A stretch of 64,000 nucleotides of DNA, taken from Afifellaceae bacterium. GTDB taxonomy: Bacteria > Pseudomonadota > Alphaproteobacteria > Rhizobiales > Afifellaceae. The position numbers and the translations under genes were made by a program. The notes below the pieces were generated by a model. That model was given only the letters and a program-made list of their open reading frames with translations. It had not been told where the DNA came from and did not search any database. Below, one piece after another: positions 1 through 9,061 of the stretch. How positions within the stretch are numbered: the first letter of the stretch is position 1; the number at the start of each line of letters is the position of its first letter. The stretch covers positions 1 through 64,000 of the forward strand of contig JANQRH010000029.1 in the NCBI GenBank assembly GCA_028284625.1, given 5' to 3'.

Positions 1-23
1 CCGACTTCCGCCCTCCGGATCGA

Positions 24-102
<79 letters not shown>

Positions 103-136
103 CCAATCCACTGAAAACAAACGACTTTTCGTCACG

Positions 137-690
137 CTAACGACACTTGTCGTTGCCCTCGATCATCACCGGCCGTCCCCGCATCTCCACGATGCGATCG
201 AGTTCGCGCGCCGCCCGGATGCCTAGGATCGACGTGTCGACGATGAGCACCAGGCATTCGCGGGTGAAGTCGTCGACCACAGCGAGGATGCGGAAGCGGC
301 GGCTGTCGATGAGCGCGTCGGAGACGAAGTCGAGCGACCAGCGCTGGTTCCGGCCCTGCGGGATCGCCATCGGCGCCCTGGCGCCGAGCGCCCGCTTGCG
401 GCCGCCGCGGCGCCGCACCGTCAGCCGTTCCTCCCGGTAAAGGCGGAACAGCTTCTTGTGGTTCAGTTCGATGCCCTCGCGCTTCAGCAGGATGTGCAGG
501 CGCCGGTAGCCGAAGCGCCGGCGCTCATTGGCCAGCTCCCGCAGCCGCCGGCGGATCGCGGTATCATCCGGCCGCAGCGAGACGTAGCGGTAGGTCCTCG
601 GGTGCATCCCCCACAAGCGCGCAGGCGCGACGCTGCGAGTAGCGCCTCTCTTCGATCGCCCAGGTCACGGCTTTCTTCCTCGACCCGGGC
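137..690 (-). pseudogene. IS3-family transposase orfB, frameshifted and 3'-truncated
   Basis: This is the N-terminal half of an IS3 OrfB with the HTH_21 stretch (RRFGYRRLHILLKREG) and the start of the rve DDE integrase core (QRWSLDFVSDAL, with the first catalytic Asp). The reading frame begins upstream at about 690 as KKLLTPGSRKKAVTWA. It then breaks near 609-613, where a run of five Gs replaces the four needed to join VG to MHPRTYRY. The second Asp and the Glu of the DDE triad are missing because the gene ends near 160. A genuine decay product is more likely than a sequencing error, since both a frameshift and a truncation are present. Confidence 0.85.
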
Positions 691-691
691 G

Positions 692-958
692 TCAGAAGTT
701 TTTTCCGAGCATCTCGCGCAGCGTCGACACGTCCAGCATCGACTCCGCCAGGAGCTTCTTCAGCTTCCGGTTCTCCTCCTCAAGAGCCTTCAGCTTGCGG
801 GCGTCGGAGACCTCCATCCCGCCATACTTCGAACGCCACTTGTAGAAGGTCGCATCGCTGATCCCGTACTTCCGGCAAAGCTCAGCGGCCGACAAGCCGG
901 CTCCGTGCTCCTTCAGGATGCCGATGATCTGCTCCTCGCCGTACTTGCTCCTGCGCAT
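692..958 (-). CDS. IS3-family transposase orfA
   Basis: This 88-residue protein is an IS3 OrfA. It has an N-terminal helix-turn-helix of the HTH_Tnp_1 type (YGEEQIIGILKEHGAG, then AAELCRKYGISDATFYKW) and a C-terminal leucine-zipper-like coiled coil (residues about 53-80, LKALEEENRKLKKLL). It appears intact. Its 3' end overlaps an A-rich slippery stretch (AAAAAAC) from which OrfAB would be made by -1 frameshifting. Because orfB is broken, OrfA is probably an orphan. Confidence 0.85.
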   Translation of the reverse strand: MRRSKYGEEQIIGILKEHGAGLSAAELCRKYGISDATFYKWRSKYGGMEVSDARKLKALEEENRKLKKLLAESMLDVSTLREMLGKNF

Positions 959-1150
959 CGTCCGTCTCCCTCTCGAAGAACGGACTCTACCTCAAAGCGG
1001 GAACACTCCAGGGGGCAGGGTCACAATGATCAAATAAGGCCCTCTGCAAGATGCGAAAGGCCGGCGCAATCGCGGGAAAGTCGTAGAGGCCAGCGAGGTC
1101 TTCTTAGCAACGCGTCCAATGGCCCGCTGTCAGCGTTACTGCAGCATAGT

Positions 1151-1759
1151 TTAGTCAGGCGCATCGAATTCCACCACCTCCGGATGGTAGTTGAATAGCT
1201 CCAGCCGCGACGGTTCGCGGGCACCGTTGGCAAGCCGCAGCGTGGAAAGGCTCGCGGGGCCGACTGGGATCATGTTTTCCGGATTGAGCCGCAGAAAGTG
1301 CTGCAGGATGGCGCGAATGACCCCGCCGTGCGCGACTACAAGCAGTTTTCGGCAAGGCTCGGCTCTTTCCTCTTCGATGACGCCGCACACCCTCGCAGAA
1401 AACACATCCCAAGTCTCACCGCCTGCAGGCGATGCTGTGCCGGCGCGCCAGCCGAGATAGGCGTCAAAGTTCTCCGCCTTGATGTCCTCTATGCTGCGAC
1501 CGGTCCAGTCGCCGACATCGATCTCGCGCAGGCGCTCCGTCGGCCGCGCATCGGGCTCACCGATCCTGCGTGCGGTTTCCCTCACGCGATCGAGGTCGGA
1601 GGAAATCGCCCGGCACGGGCCGATCGCTTCAATCACCGGGCGCAATGCGTCGGCTTGCCGGCGGCCGATATCCGACAGGCCAATATCGGCCTGCCCCTGC
1701 AGCCGCCGGCTGGCATTCCATTCAGACTGTCCATGGCGAACCAGGAGAAGGCGCATCAT
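1151..1759 (-). CDS. Histidine phosphatase family protein
   Basis: This 202-residue protein has the phosphatase/phosphoglycerate-mutase signature VRHGQSEWN at residues 7-15, where H9 would be the phospho-acceptor. The second catalytic His is in VVAHGGV (H144). E79 in REIDVGDW is the likely proton donor. No signal peptide is visible, so it should act in the cytoplasm. I chose the ATG at 1759 because it overlaps the TGA of the upstream ABC ATPase; a second ATG at 1756 is equally possible. A longer upstream reading is just a frame overlap with that ATPase. Co-transcription with an importer suggests that it dephosphorylates the imported compound, which is inference. Its substrate is unknown. Confidence 0.85.
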   Translation of the reverse strand: MMRLLLVRHGQSEWNASRRLQGQADIGLSDIGRRQADALRPVIEAIGPCRAISSDLDRVRETARRIGEPDARPTERLREIDVGDWTGRSIEDIKAENFDAYLGWRAGTASPAGGETWDVFSARVCGVIEEERAEPCRKLLVVAHGGVIRAILQHFLRLNPENMIPVGPASLSTLRLANGAREPSRLELFNYHPEVVEFDAPD

Positions 1760-2814
1760 GCGATCCTGTCGCCGGCCAAGTCGAACCAGCATGCGGGTTC
1801 CGGCGGCAGCTCCATGTGGACGACATCGCCAATGCGCAGTTCGGGGCGGCTGTCTACGACGGCGGTGAGCCGAAGATCGCCGCTGAGTGCGGTGACCATG
1901 GTTCGCCCGGCGATCGTACTCATCTCCACCAGCTCCATCTTCAGGCTGCTTGGTGTTTCGTCCGCCGAGACGCGGAGTGCGTCGGCCCGATACATGGCGA
2001 GACATTCCGGTTCGGGCGGCTGGACTGGGATGTGTTTGTCGGCGAACCGGCAGCCGGTGCCGTTCTTGACCACCGGGATCACGTTGTTGGGCGGCGTGCC
2101 GACAAAAGTCGCCACAAAAGACGTTTGCGGATCGCGCTCCAGGTCGCCGGGCGTACCGAATTGCTGGACTCGGCCGGCATTCATCACCGCGACATGTGTC
2201 GCCATTGTCATCGCCTCGATCTGGTCATGGGTAACGTAGACGGACGTTGCGTCCGTGGCGCGATGCAGCCGCATCAACTCGGTGCGCATCTCGACTCGCA
2301 ATTTGGCGTCAAGGTTGGAAAGCGGCTCGTCGAACAAGAGGATATGCGGCCGCGGCGCGATGGTGCGCGCGATTGCTACCCGCTGTTGCTGGCCGCCCGA
2401 AATCTCGTTTGGATAACGGTCGGCGAGCTCGTGAATCTCAAGCAGCCGCAGCACCTCGTCGATGCGTGCCGCACGCTCCGCCTTCGGCATCTTGGCCACT
2501 TTCAGTGGCCATTCGACATTGCCGCGCACGGACATGTGCGGCCATAGCGCGTAGGACTGGAACACCAGCCCGGAATTGCGCTTGGCGGGGTCGACCGACC
2601 AGTTGCGGTCTCCATCGGAGACGGTTTTACCGTGGAAGACGATCTGGCCGGCACTCGGCAGCTCCAGCCCGGCCAGCATGCGCAGCAGCGTGGTCTTGCC
2701 ACAGCCGGACGGTCCGAGCAGGACCAGGAAGGCACCGTCGGGGACGGTGAGCGAGACGTCCTTAACCGCTTCGACCGTATCGAACCGCTTCGTCAGGGCT
2801 CTGATCTCAAGCAT
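1756..2814 (-). CDS. ABC transporter ATP-binding protein (FbpC/PotA-like)
   Basis: The 352-residue ATPase has Walker A GPSGCGKTT at residues 34-42, a Q-loop at Q86, the signature ISGGQ at 138-142, Walker B LLFDEP at 159-164 and the H-switch H196. A C-terminal extension of about 110 residues matches the TOBE-type regulatory domain of Fe3+/polyamine/phosphonate importers. It energises the fused permease encoded next to it. The gene is the third of a minus-strand operon (binding protein, permease, ATPase, phosphatase). The start lies 10 bases beyond the permease stop. The family alone does not fix the substrate. Confidence 0.92.
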   Translation of the reverse strand: MLEIRALTKRFDTVEAVKDVSLTVPDGAFLVLLGPSGCGKTTLLRMLAGLELPSAGQIVFHGKTVSDGDRNWSVDPAKRNSGLVFQSYALWPHMSVRGNVEWPLKVAKMPKAERAARIDEVLRLLEIHELADRYPNEISGGQQQRVAIARTIAPRPHILLFDEPLSNLDAKLRVEMRTELMRLHRATDATSVYVTHDQIEAMTMATHVAVMNAGRVQQFGTPGDLERDPQTSFVATFVGTPPNNVIPVVKNGTGCRFADKHIPVQPPEPECLAMYRADALRVSADETPSSLKMELVEMSTIAGRTMVTALSGDLRLTAVVDSRPELRIGDVVHMELPPEPACWFDLAGDRIA

Positions 2815-2824
2815 CGGTCAATCT

Positions 2825-4573
2825 TCAACCCCGATTCAGCCAGGGCTGCGACTTGGCTTGCAGCCGGCTGGCAAACAGCGTTGCCGCGAGGGAGATGGTC
2901 AGGATGATGACGGTGATGGCGTTGGCGAACTGGCCAAAACCTTCCGATGCGTAGCGATAGGCGAGCACCGACAGCACCGGCATTGTGGGCGTGAATAGAA
3001 GCACGACCAGCGACAGGTCGCGGATGATCTTCACGAAGATCAGAAGGCCGCCGGCTGCCAGACCGCGCACGGCGAGCGGCACGGTAATCTGCGCCAGCCG
3101 TCTAGCGAGACTCGCGCCCGTGATCCGCGCGCTTTCCTCAAGCTCGCCGCTGACTTGCTGGATCACGGCACGGCCGGTCTGCACCGCAAAAGGCAGGAGA
3201 TAGGCGGTGGCGGCGATCACCAGGAGTGCAAATGTGCCATAGAGCGCCGGAAACGGTCCGATGGGTGCTCCGAGATAGACGATATAGGCGGCGCCAAAGG
3301 CAATGCCGGGGACGAGAAGCGGCAGGAACGCCACCTGCGTGATCGCCGCCGACAACGCGCCGTGGCGATAGCGCGCAACGACATAGGCGGCGAGGAGCCC
3401 GACGAACATGCCGGTGAAGGCGACCGATATGCCGAGGCTGAGCGTGACGATCAGCGCCCGCAGGATGTCGGGGTTGTGCACGATCCCGGGTGTGCCCTGG
3501 GCAATCGCCGGGTTTGACGTTCCGAACCAATAGTGCGTCGTCCAATTGGCGAAGAGCTCGGCGGAGGAGGGCGCGAAGCTCGATGCCAGGAGCACCAGCA
3601 CCGGCACGATCGTTGCGGCGGTCAGAATGGCGAGCGCAGCGGCAAAGAGCGGCCAGCGCGCTCCGCGGAGATTGAAGCGCTTGGCGCGCCCGCCCTTGCC
3701 GGTGATGGTCGCATAGGAGCGGCGTCCCGATACGACGCGGTTGCCGGCCCATAGAAACACCGCGGAGATCAACACGAGCAGGACTCCGATGACATAGCCG
3801 CGCGCGGTCTGCCCGACCTCGATCATGCCGAACAGCCGGGTGGAAAGGGTCTGCATGCGCACCGGCAGACCGAGAAGCGCGGGCGTCGCAAAGTTGGAGA
3901 CGGCGCCGGCGAAGCACAGAGATCCGGCGGCGACCAGCGCCGGCGTGGTCACCGGCAGCACAATACCGAGCAGGATCTTTCGGCTTTTGGCGCCCGCGAT
4001 CTGCGCCGCTTCGATCAGATCGGAGTTCACCGTCGCCAGTGCCGCAGCGATGATGGTGAAGGCGAGGCTGAAATAGTGCAGCGTCAGCACGACCAATGTC
4101 GGCACCATGCCCCAGGCGAGCCAGTCGGGGATGTCGAGGCCGGAGCCCTGGAGCACGCCGACCTGCCCGCCGAGCCGGTCATTGCGAAACAAAGTGCCCC
4201 AGGCAAGCGCCGCTGCGAAGGACGGGATCATGAAGGGGAGCGTTGCCATCACCCCAATGGTCCTGCGGTAGGGCACGTCGGTCATCACCACGAGCCAGGC
4301 AAGAAAGCCACCGATCAGAACGCAGGACGATGCGACGATTGCGCCGATGAGAAGCGTGTTGGCAAGCGGCCGGTAGAAAAGGTTCCGCGATAGGCGGCTC
4401 GCCAGGACATCCGTCCAGGCGGCGATCGTCTCCGGCTGCAGCGTGAAGAGCGCGGTGCGAAGGAGCGGCAGGACGATCAGAGCGACCAGCAAAGCGAGCA
4501 CGACGCTCTTGAGTACGTTTCCCTGGCGGAAGACGACACGCCAACCGAGCCCGCTCATCGCGATCCCAACCAT
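2825..4573 (-). CDS. ABC transporter permease, fused two-domain (FbpB-like)
   Basis: This is an integral membrane protein of 582 residues with two tandem BPD_transp_1 halves, about twelve transmembrane helices in all. EAA-type loops are visible, for example LIEAAQIAGAKSRKILLGIVL and ELEESARITGASLARRLAQI. Such fused permeases are typical of iron(III) and 2-aminoethylphosphonate importers. I place the start at 4573 (MVGIAMSG) because GAGGGA lies six bases upstream. An earlier in-frame start would run into the intercistronic hairpin at 4609-4638. Confidence 0.88.
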   Translation of the reverse strand: MVGIAMSGLGWRVVFRQGNVLKSVVLALLVALIVLPLLRTALFTLQPETIAAWTDVLASRLSRNLFYRPLANTLLIGAIVASSCVLIGGFLAWLVVMTDVPYRRTIGVMATLPFMIPSFAAALAWGTLFRNDRLGGQVGVLQGSGLDIPDWLAWGMVPTLVVLTLHYFSLAFTIIAAALATVNSDLIEAAQIAGAKSRKILLGIVLPVTTPALVAAGSLCFAGAVSNFATPALLGLPVRMQTLSTRLFGMIEVGQTARGYVIGVLLVLISAVFLWAGNRVVSGRRSYATITGKGGRAKRFNLRGARWPLFAAALAILTAATIVPVLVLLASSFAPSSAELFANWTTHYWFGTSNPAIAQGTPGIVHNPDILRALIVTLSLGISVAFTGMFVGLLAAYVVARYRHGALSAAITQVAFLPLLVPGIAFGAAYIVYLGAPIGPFPALYGTFALLVIAATAYLLPFAVQTGRAVIQQVSGELEESARITGASLARRLAQITVPLAVRGLAAGGLLIFVKIIRDLSLVVLLFTPTMPVLSVLAYRYASEGFGQFANAITVIILTISLAATLFASRLQAKSQPWLNRG

Positions 4574-4608
4574 CGAGTTCCCTCGGTTCATCCGATCACA
4601 ATAAGGCA

Positions 4609-4638
4609 CGCGGGCCGAGGCTGACGACTCGACCCGCG
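4609..4638 (-). promoter_or_regulatory. Intercistronic hairpin after the binding-protein gene
   Basis: Two 11-base arms (CGCGGGCCGAG and CTCGACCCGCG, one mismatch) flank an eight-base loop between the binding-protein stop (4657) and the permease start. There is no U-run, so it is not a classic terminator. It may protect the upstream message and lower permease expression, as described for malE-malF. It is one of six such structures in the window. Confidence 0.6.
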
Positions 4639-4656
4639 AGGCAGTGAAAGGGCGCC

Positions 4657-5778
4657 TTATTGCAGCGTCAGAACCAGATCGCCGACGGCGGCGCGGGCAT
4701 TTGCCGTTTCCGCGGGCTGGATGCGCCAGGCCGTGAATTCATCAAGAGGGACGGCGTCCGGGTGCGGCGGAATGTCGGTGCGGGTGACGTAGTCGCCGGC
4801 CACATAGAACGGTGCCAGGCCGGGCCCGCCGGTCTCGCTCTCGTCACCCATCAGGAAGTCGATGACGAGACGTGCAGCGGCGGGATTCTGAGCTCCTTCG
4901 GCGAGTGCGACCACTGCCGGAAAGATGATGCCCGGCGCCGGCTTCACGTCGTTGGCCACCTGCAACGCCCAGCCTTCCTCTTCGTTGTCGCGGCGGTCGG
5001 AATAGCTGGTGAAGCCCACGGGCGGATTCTCCTGGCCGAGCTTGCCGACAGCGGCGTTCACGTCGTCCGTCGAGCTGACGAGAACTACATCGTTGGCGAA
5101 GAGGTCCGCGATGAACTTCTCACCGGCATTGGCGGCACTGCCGAGATCGATCTCTGCGCCGAAATGGTCCTTGTAGGCAGCGGCCATGGCGTCCGATTGC
5201 AGGACGATCTCCGTCATCAGATCGAGATAGTCACCGCGTTGAAGGGGATCGACTATGATCACACGACCTTTCCAGTCCTCGGTGGTCAGTGCCCACAGAT
5301 TGGAGACCGGTGCACCGGCTGGGTTAGCCTCCTCATTATACATCAGCACCTTGGTGGAGAGGCGCTGGGCAAGCAGCGGCGACTTGTATTGCTCCGGCAC
5401 ACGGTCGGCGATGCGCGGAGCGACATAGGGTACGATGATGCCAGCCTCCAGGAGCTCGGTGAGCACGACGGGCGTGTCGGAGATGTAGACGACATCGGCG
5501 TTAGTGATTCCGGCCTGCGCCTCAGCCTTCAGTCGCGCGATCTGCTCGGTGGAGGAGATATCGAAGCCTTGCAGGTCGATGTTCGGGTAGGCCTCCTCGA
5601 AAGCCGCCTCCACTTTACCGATACGGCTGGTGAACGAGTAGACGGTGACGGTCCCTTCCGCTTCCGCCAAGGGCAGGAGTTCGTCGGGCATCATCTTGTT
5701 CAGGTGCCCATCGGCGAGTGCCGGACCGCCAAACAAAGCAATAAGCAAGCTGGCGCAGGCGACGTTGAGCTTTCTCAT
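4657..5778 (-). CDS. ABC transporter periplasmic binding protein (FbpA/PhnS-like)
   Basis: This is a 373-residue SBP_bac_1/6-type solute-binding protein with a clear Sec signal peptide (MRKLNVACASLLIALFGG, cleavage near ALA-DG). The mature N-terminus GTVTVYSFTSRIGKVEAAFEEAYP is typical of the iron(III)/2-aminoethylphosphonate cluster. The ATG at 5778 is preferred over one ten codons upstream because GGGAGGA lies just before it. It is the first structural gene of the importer operon and follows the RpiR regulator. The Fe-binding tyrosine pair of FbpA is not obvious, so an organic phosphate ligand is at least as likely as iron. Confidence 0.87.
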   Translation of the reverse strand: MRKLNVACASLLIALFGGPALADGHLNKMMPDELLPLAEAEGTVTVYSFTSRIGKVEAAFEEAYPNIDLQGFDISSTEQIARLKAEAQAGITNADVVYISDTPVVLTELLEAGIIVPYVAPRIADRVPEQYKSPLLAQRLSTKVLMYNEEANPAGAPVSNLWALTTEDWKGRVIIVDPLQRGDYLDLMTEIVLQSDAMAAAYKDHFGAEIDLGSAANAGEKFIADLFANDVVLVSSTDDVNAAVGKLGQENPPVGFTSYSDRRDNEEEGWALQVANDVKPAPGIIFPAVVALAEGAQNPAAARLVIDFLMGDESETGGPGLAPFYVAGDYVTRTDIPPHPDAVPLDEFTAWRIQPAETANARAAVGDLVLTLQ

Positions 5779-5804
5779 CGTTGTCCTCCCGAGGTTTTTG
5801 TTGG

Positions 5805-6641
5805 TCACTCGAACCGGTCGATCAGCTGTCCAAGCCGATCGAGTGTCTTCAACGCGCGGTCGCGGTCCGTCAGCCCGGCCGCGATGACAAGGGCGTTGCA
5901 GATGGTCATCGGCACGGTCAGCGTCTGGAACGCATCGGGATCGCCGGAACGCGGCGCGGCCAGCAGATGGTCGGGCTGCGGCACAAGGGTCGCGCCGATG
6001 CTCCCGGCAATGACGACGGTCTCAGCACCCACCTCCCGGGCGCATTCCAAAAGCGGGCGATAAGCGCGCGGCGGTCGGCGAAAGACGAAGGTCAGGATCA
6101 CGTCGCCCCTGCGAAAGCCAAGCGTCTGCTCCGCCAGGCTGCGCGGATCGGCGTCCAGCTTGTGCACGTCGGCACCGAAGCGGCGGAAGCGCCTCAGCAT
6201 CATGACGGCGAGCGTCTCGGCGTTGCCATGACCGTGGACAAAGAGCCGATCTGCGGAGGCGAGCCTGGTCGCCACTTTTGTGATCTGTTCTGGGCTGACA
6301 AAGTCCTCTATGCGGCCGAGCGCCTGCGCTTCCTGCAGGACGAGATTGCCCAGGATGGAGTCGCCCGTTGTCTCGGAGATCGTCTTTTCGAACCGGGTCG
6401 CCGGTTCATGGGTCGCGATAAACTCCACACGAAGCGCGTCGCGAAACGCTGCATAGCTCGGGTAGCCGAGCTTGCGCGCCAGCCGCGAGGCGGTTGCTTC
6501 GTGCACGCCGACCGACTTTGCAAGTTCGCTTGCAGTTCCTAGGGCAGCGCTCGTCGGGCTCTCGATAACAGTTCTGACAAGCAGTCGCTCGTTCGGCGTC
6601 AGCGCTTTAGCGGCGTCTTTGAATCGATCGAGAACGGTCAT
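5805..6641 (-). CDS. RpiR/MurR-family transcriptional regulator
   Basis: This 278-residue protein has an N-terminal RpiR helix-turn-helix domain (residues 1-77; GVHEATASRLARKLGY is the recognition region) and a C-terminal SIS phosphosugar-binding domain (RLFVHGHGNAETLAVMMLRR onward). Family members sense sugar phosphates. The gene ends 26 bases before the binding-protein start and probably controls that operon. The start at 6641 (MTVLDRFK) fits the family length; an upstream extension of 26 residues has no homology features. An inverted repeat at 6703-6722 could be its operator. Confidence 0.88.
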   Translation of the reverse strand: MTVLDRFKDAAKALTPNERLLVRTVIESPTSAALGTASELAKSVGVHEATASRLARKLGYPSYAAFRDALRVEFIATHEPATRFEKTISETTGDSILGNLVLQEAQALGRIEDFVSPEQITKVATRLASADRLFVHGHGNAETLAVMMLRRFRRFGADVHKLDADPRSLAEQTLGFRRGDVILTFVFRRPPRAYRPLLECAREVGAETVVIAGSIGATLVPQPDHLLAAPRSGDPDAFQTLTVPMTICNALVIAAGLTDRDRALKTLDRLGQLIDRFE

Positions 6642-6702
6642 GTTTCTACGGGCTAAACTGCTCGTGCAAGAGACTATGTGAGCTCGGACAGTTCTGCAAG
6701 TC

Positions 6703-6722
6703 TGTATGCAAAATGTCATACA
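6703..6722. promoter_or_regulatory. Candidate RpiR operator
   Basis: TGTATG and CATACA form a perfect inverted repeat separated by eight bases (CAAAATGT). It lies 62-81 bases upstream of the RpiR start codon, in an AT-rich stretch that contrasts with the GC-rich surroundings. Its role as the RpiR site is inferred from position only. Confidence 0.4.
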
Positions 6723-6892
6723 AAATTCAAAAATGCTTGCAGAGACAGTTGACCGTTCTCAAGAGCGGCAGCCGGAAGCGGCTGATCGCCAAGATCTGCA
6801 CCAATCTGCATCGTAGTGAGCATTCGCTTTGCCGCGAGCAACCAAGCTCGGCGACGAGCGAATTTACTCCGATCGCGAGGCGCATTGCAGAA

Positions 6893-7330
6893 TCAGCGTT
6901 GTGGCGAGGCGTAATCCGTCCACCATGTGTCGATGATTGCTGGCGGATTGCGAGCGGAACAGGGATAGCGATACGCCGCGCCATGAGCGATCCAAACCGC
7001 AGACGTCTGCCACAGCGGTACGATGTAATGCTGGTGGCGCATCACGCGGTCGAAGGCGCGGGCGGCCGGGATCAGCTCTTCGTCTGACCGAGCCTGCTCC
7101 ATCGCTGCCAATGCAGCGTCGAGTGCTGCGCCTTGTGGCGCCGGCGAGCGCGCAGCTGCCCGGTCGGTCGGCCAGCGCGCTGCCCACAGAAGCGTTTCAG
7201 CGAGTACCGGCAGTCGCGACGGGCTCCATGAGAGCGCCGTCATGTCGTAATCGTGCTGAAGCGTGCGCCGGGAGCCGGATTTCGGCTCCAGGGCAGGGAA
7301 GTCTGCTTCGCGATTGAGCGCCGCATTCAT
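6893..7330 (-). pseudogene. C-terminal remnant of a family-5 (oligopeptide-type) solute-binding protein
   Basis: The 145-residue open frame reads like the end of an SBP_bac_5 protein. It has HDYDMTALSWSPSRLP, then a stretch resembling the usual C-terminus (LDAALAAMEQARSDEELIPA, then YIVPLWQTSAVWIAH), and ends near DTWW. A full-length family member has about 600 residues, so some three quarters of the gene, including the signal peptide, is gone. No cognate permease or ATPase gene is adjacent. I treat it as a relic. Confidence 0.65.
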
Positions 7331-7561
7331 CGCACAGGCGCCTCAAAACTATCGCGGCCTTGTTCGAAGCAGCGGAACGCGCGCGTGTCCTGGGCAGCAT
7401 CGGCAGATGAAAGCCTCAAGTCAGGTTCTATAGCCCGCGCTCAATGGCCCGGAGCATCTGACAAATTAATGGGTTAAGAGAGATCAGATAATCGAGTGGG
7501 AGTGATGCTGCGCATCCGGTGGCTCACTGGCGCAAAACGACCGACAAAGGCGGTTCCAAGG

Positions 7562-9046
7562 CTAAGGGCTGGGCCGCTGCCGCACAGCATCTTGGATGAG
7601 AGGATAGGCAAGCGCCACGACTGCAATAATAAGAACGGTCAGGCTGATCGGGCGGGTCAGGAACACTGTCCAGTCGTTGTAGATGATCATCGACCGGCGG
7701 ACGTTTTCCTCCAGGATCGGCCCCAGCACGAGCCCGAAGATGACAGGCGCGGTCGGCATGCCGATCCGGTTCATGAGATAGCCGAGCACGCCGAATCCGG
7801 TCATGACGATGACGTCGAAGAACGAGTTGCGGACAGCGAAGGACCCGACGACGCAAAGCAGCGTCACACCGCTCAACAACACCGCCCGCGGTGCGTTGAC
7901 GATACGCGCGAACAGCCGGTTGCCGAGCATGCCGACGACGAGCGTCGCGACGATGGCGAAGGCGAGCGCAACGTAAACGATGCCGACGAAGTCGATGTGT
8001 TGCGCGAACATGGTGGGTCCGGGCCTGAGTCCGTGGATCAAAAGCGCGCCGATCAGCACTGCAGTCATCGAATCGCCGGGAATGCCGAGCGTGATCATCG
8101 GGATGAGCGCGCCGCCGACCCCGGCGTTGTTCGCCGATTCCGGCGCCACGACCCCTTCCGGGCAACCCGTCCCGAACTTGTCCGGCGTCTTGGAGAGGCG
8201 CTTTTCAAGCGCGTAGGCGACTGTGACGGCGATCGCCGAGCCGGCCGCGGGGATCGCGCCGACAAACGCGCCGATGATCGAACCGCGAAGGCCTAGCGGC
8301 CACAGCGGGGCCGCCTCGCGCCAAGGCGGCAGCAAGCGCCCGATCCTGGTGACGGGTTGGAGCTTCTGCGCGCCGCGTTCGAGCCCTTTGAGCACCTCGG
8401 CGACGCCAAAGATGCCGACGGCGGCGGGGATGATCCCGAGGCCCGCCTGCAAACCGTCTGTGCCGAACGTAAAACGGGCAACGTCCGTGGTCGTGTCCAG
8501 ACCGACGGTGGCGAGCAATAGCCCGATCATGCCGGCAATCAAGGCGAGGAACGTCGAGCCGGGCGAAGCGTAGGCCAGCATGGCCAGTCCGAACACCGTG
8601 ATCGCCGCGTATTCGGGGCTCTGAAACGCCAGGGCAGCGCGCGCAACGAGCGGTGCGAAGACAACGAGCAAACACCATCCGAGTAGACCACCGAGCGTGG
8701 AGGCGAGGAGGGCATATGTCAGCGCCTCGCCCGCGCGCCCCTTGCGGCCCATCGGATAGCCGTCCATCTGCGTGACGATCGCGCCCGGGGTGCCAGGGAT
8801 GTTGATGAGGATCGCGGAGACAGAGCCGCCATAGACGCTCGCCGTGAAGACAGCCAGCAGAAAGACCATGGCATGCTCAAGGCTCATGCCGAACGAGAAT
8901 GGCAGGAGCACCGCCAGCGACATCGTCGAACTGATGCCGGGGAGGGCGCCGAGCGCCGTGCCGATCACGACGCCGATCAGGCAAAGCCCGATCGCAAAGG
9001 GATCCGTTGCGATCTGGAGGAAGGCGGCGAGTGCGGCGTCAAGCAT
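7562..9046 (-). CDS. tctA: Tripartite tricarboxylate transporter, large membrane subunit TctA
   Basis: This 494-residue, very hydrophobic protein has about twelve transmembrane helices and the TctA family hallmarks: ALPGISSTMSLAVLLPFSFG near the N-terminus, the repeated GxxPGxxGAI motif (NIPGTPGAIVTQMDGYPMG) and AIPAAGSAIAVTVAYALEKR in the second half. It is the transport core of a TTT system that uses the proton or sodium gradient. It is the last gene of the eight-gene operon, 15 bases after tctB. The substrate is probably a carboxylate tied to the upstream catabolic genes. Confidence 0.95.
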   Translation of the reverse strand: MLDAALAAFLQIATDPFAIGLCLIGVVIGTALGALPGISSTMSLAVLLPFSFGMSLEHAMVFLLAVFTASVYGGSVSAILINIPGTPGAIVTQMDGYPMGRKGRAGEALTYALLASTLGGLLGWCLLVVFAPLVARAALAFQSPEYAAITVFGLAMLAYASPGSTFLALIAGMIGLLLATVGLDTTTDVARFTFGTDGLQAGLGIIPAAVGIFGVAEVLKGLERGAQKLQPVTRIGRLLPPWREAAPLWPLGLRGSIIGAFVGAIPAAGSAIAVTVAYALEKRLSKTPDKFGTGCPEGVVAPESANNAGVGGALIPMITLGIPGDSMTAVLIGALLIHGLRPGPTMFAQHIDFVGIVYVALAFAIVATLVVGMLGNRLFARIVNAPRAVLLSGVTLLCVVGSFAVRNSFFDVIVMTGFGVLGYLMNRIGMPTAPVIFGLVLGPILEENVRRSMIIYNDWTVFLTRPISLTVLIIAVVALAYPLIQDAVRQRPSP

Positions 9047-9061
9047 GGCGCGCTGAGTGTG

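Larger units (their letters stand above)
137..1025 (-). mobile_element. Truncated IS3-family insertion sequence
   Basis: The element reads on the minus strand as orfA followed by a broken orfB. The likely left terminus is near 1025, where the minus strand reads TGTGACCCTGCCCC. The other end is missing: the transposase core stops near base 160, just after the residues GRPVMI, where IS3 transposases normally continue into SDNGTE. It sits only about 60 bases from the tRNA att copy, so truncation may have accompanied decay of the island end. It cannot transpose by itself. Confidence 0.8.

Noticed and set aside
7496-8296. Plus-strand frame of 266 residues rich in His, Arg and Asp
   Set aside because: It is the shadow of tctA in the opposite strand.
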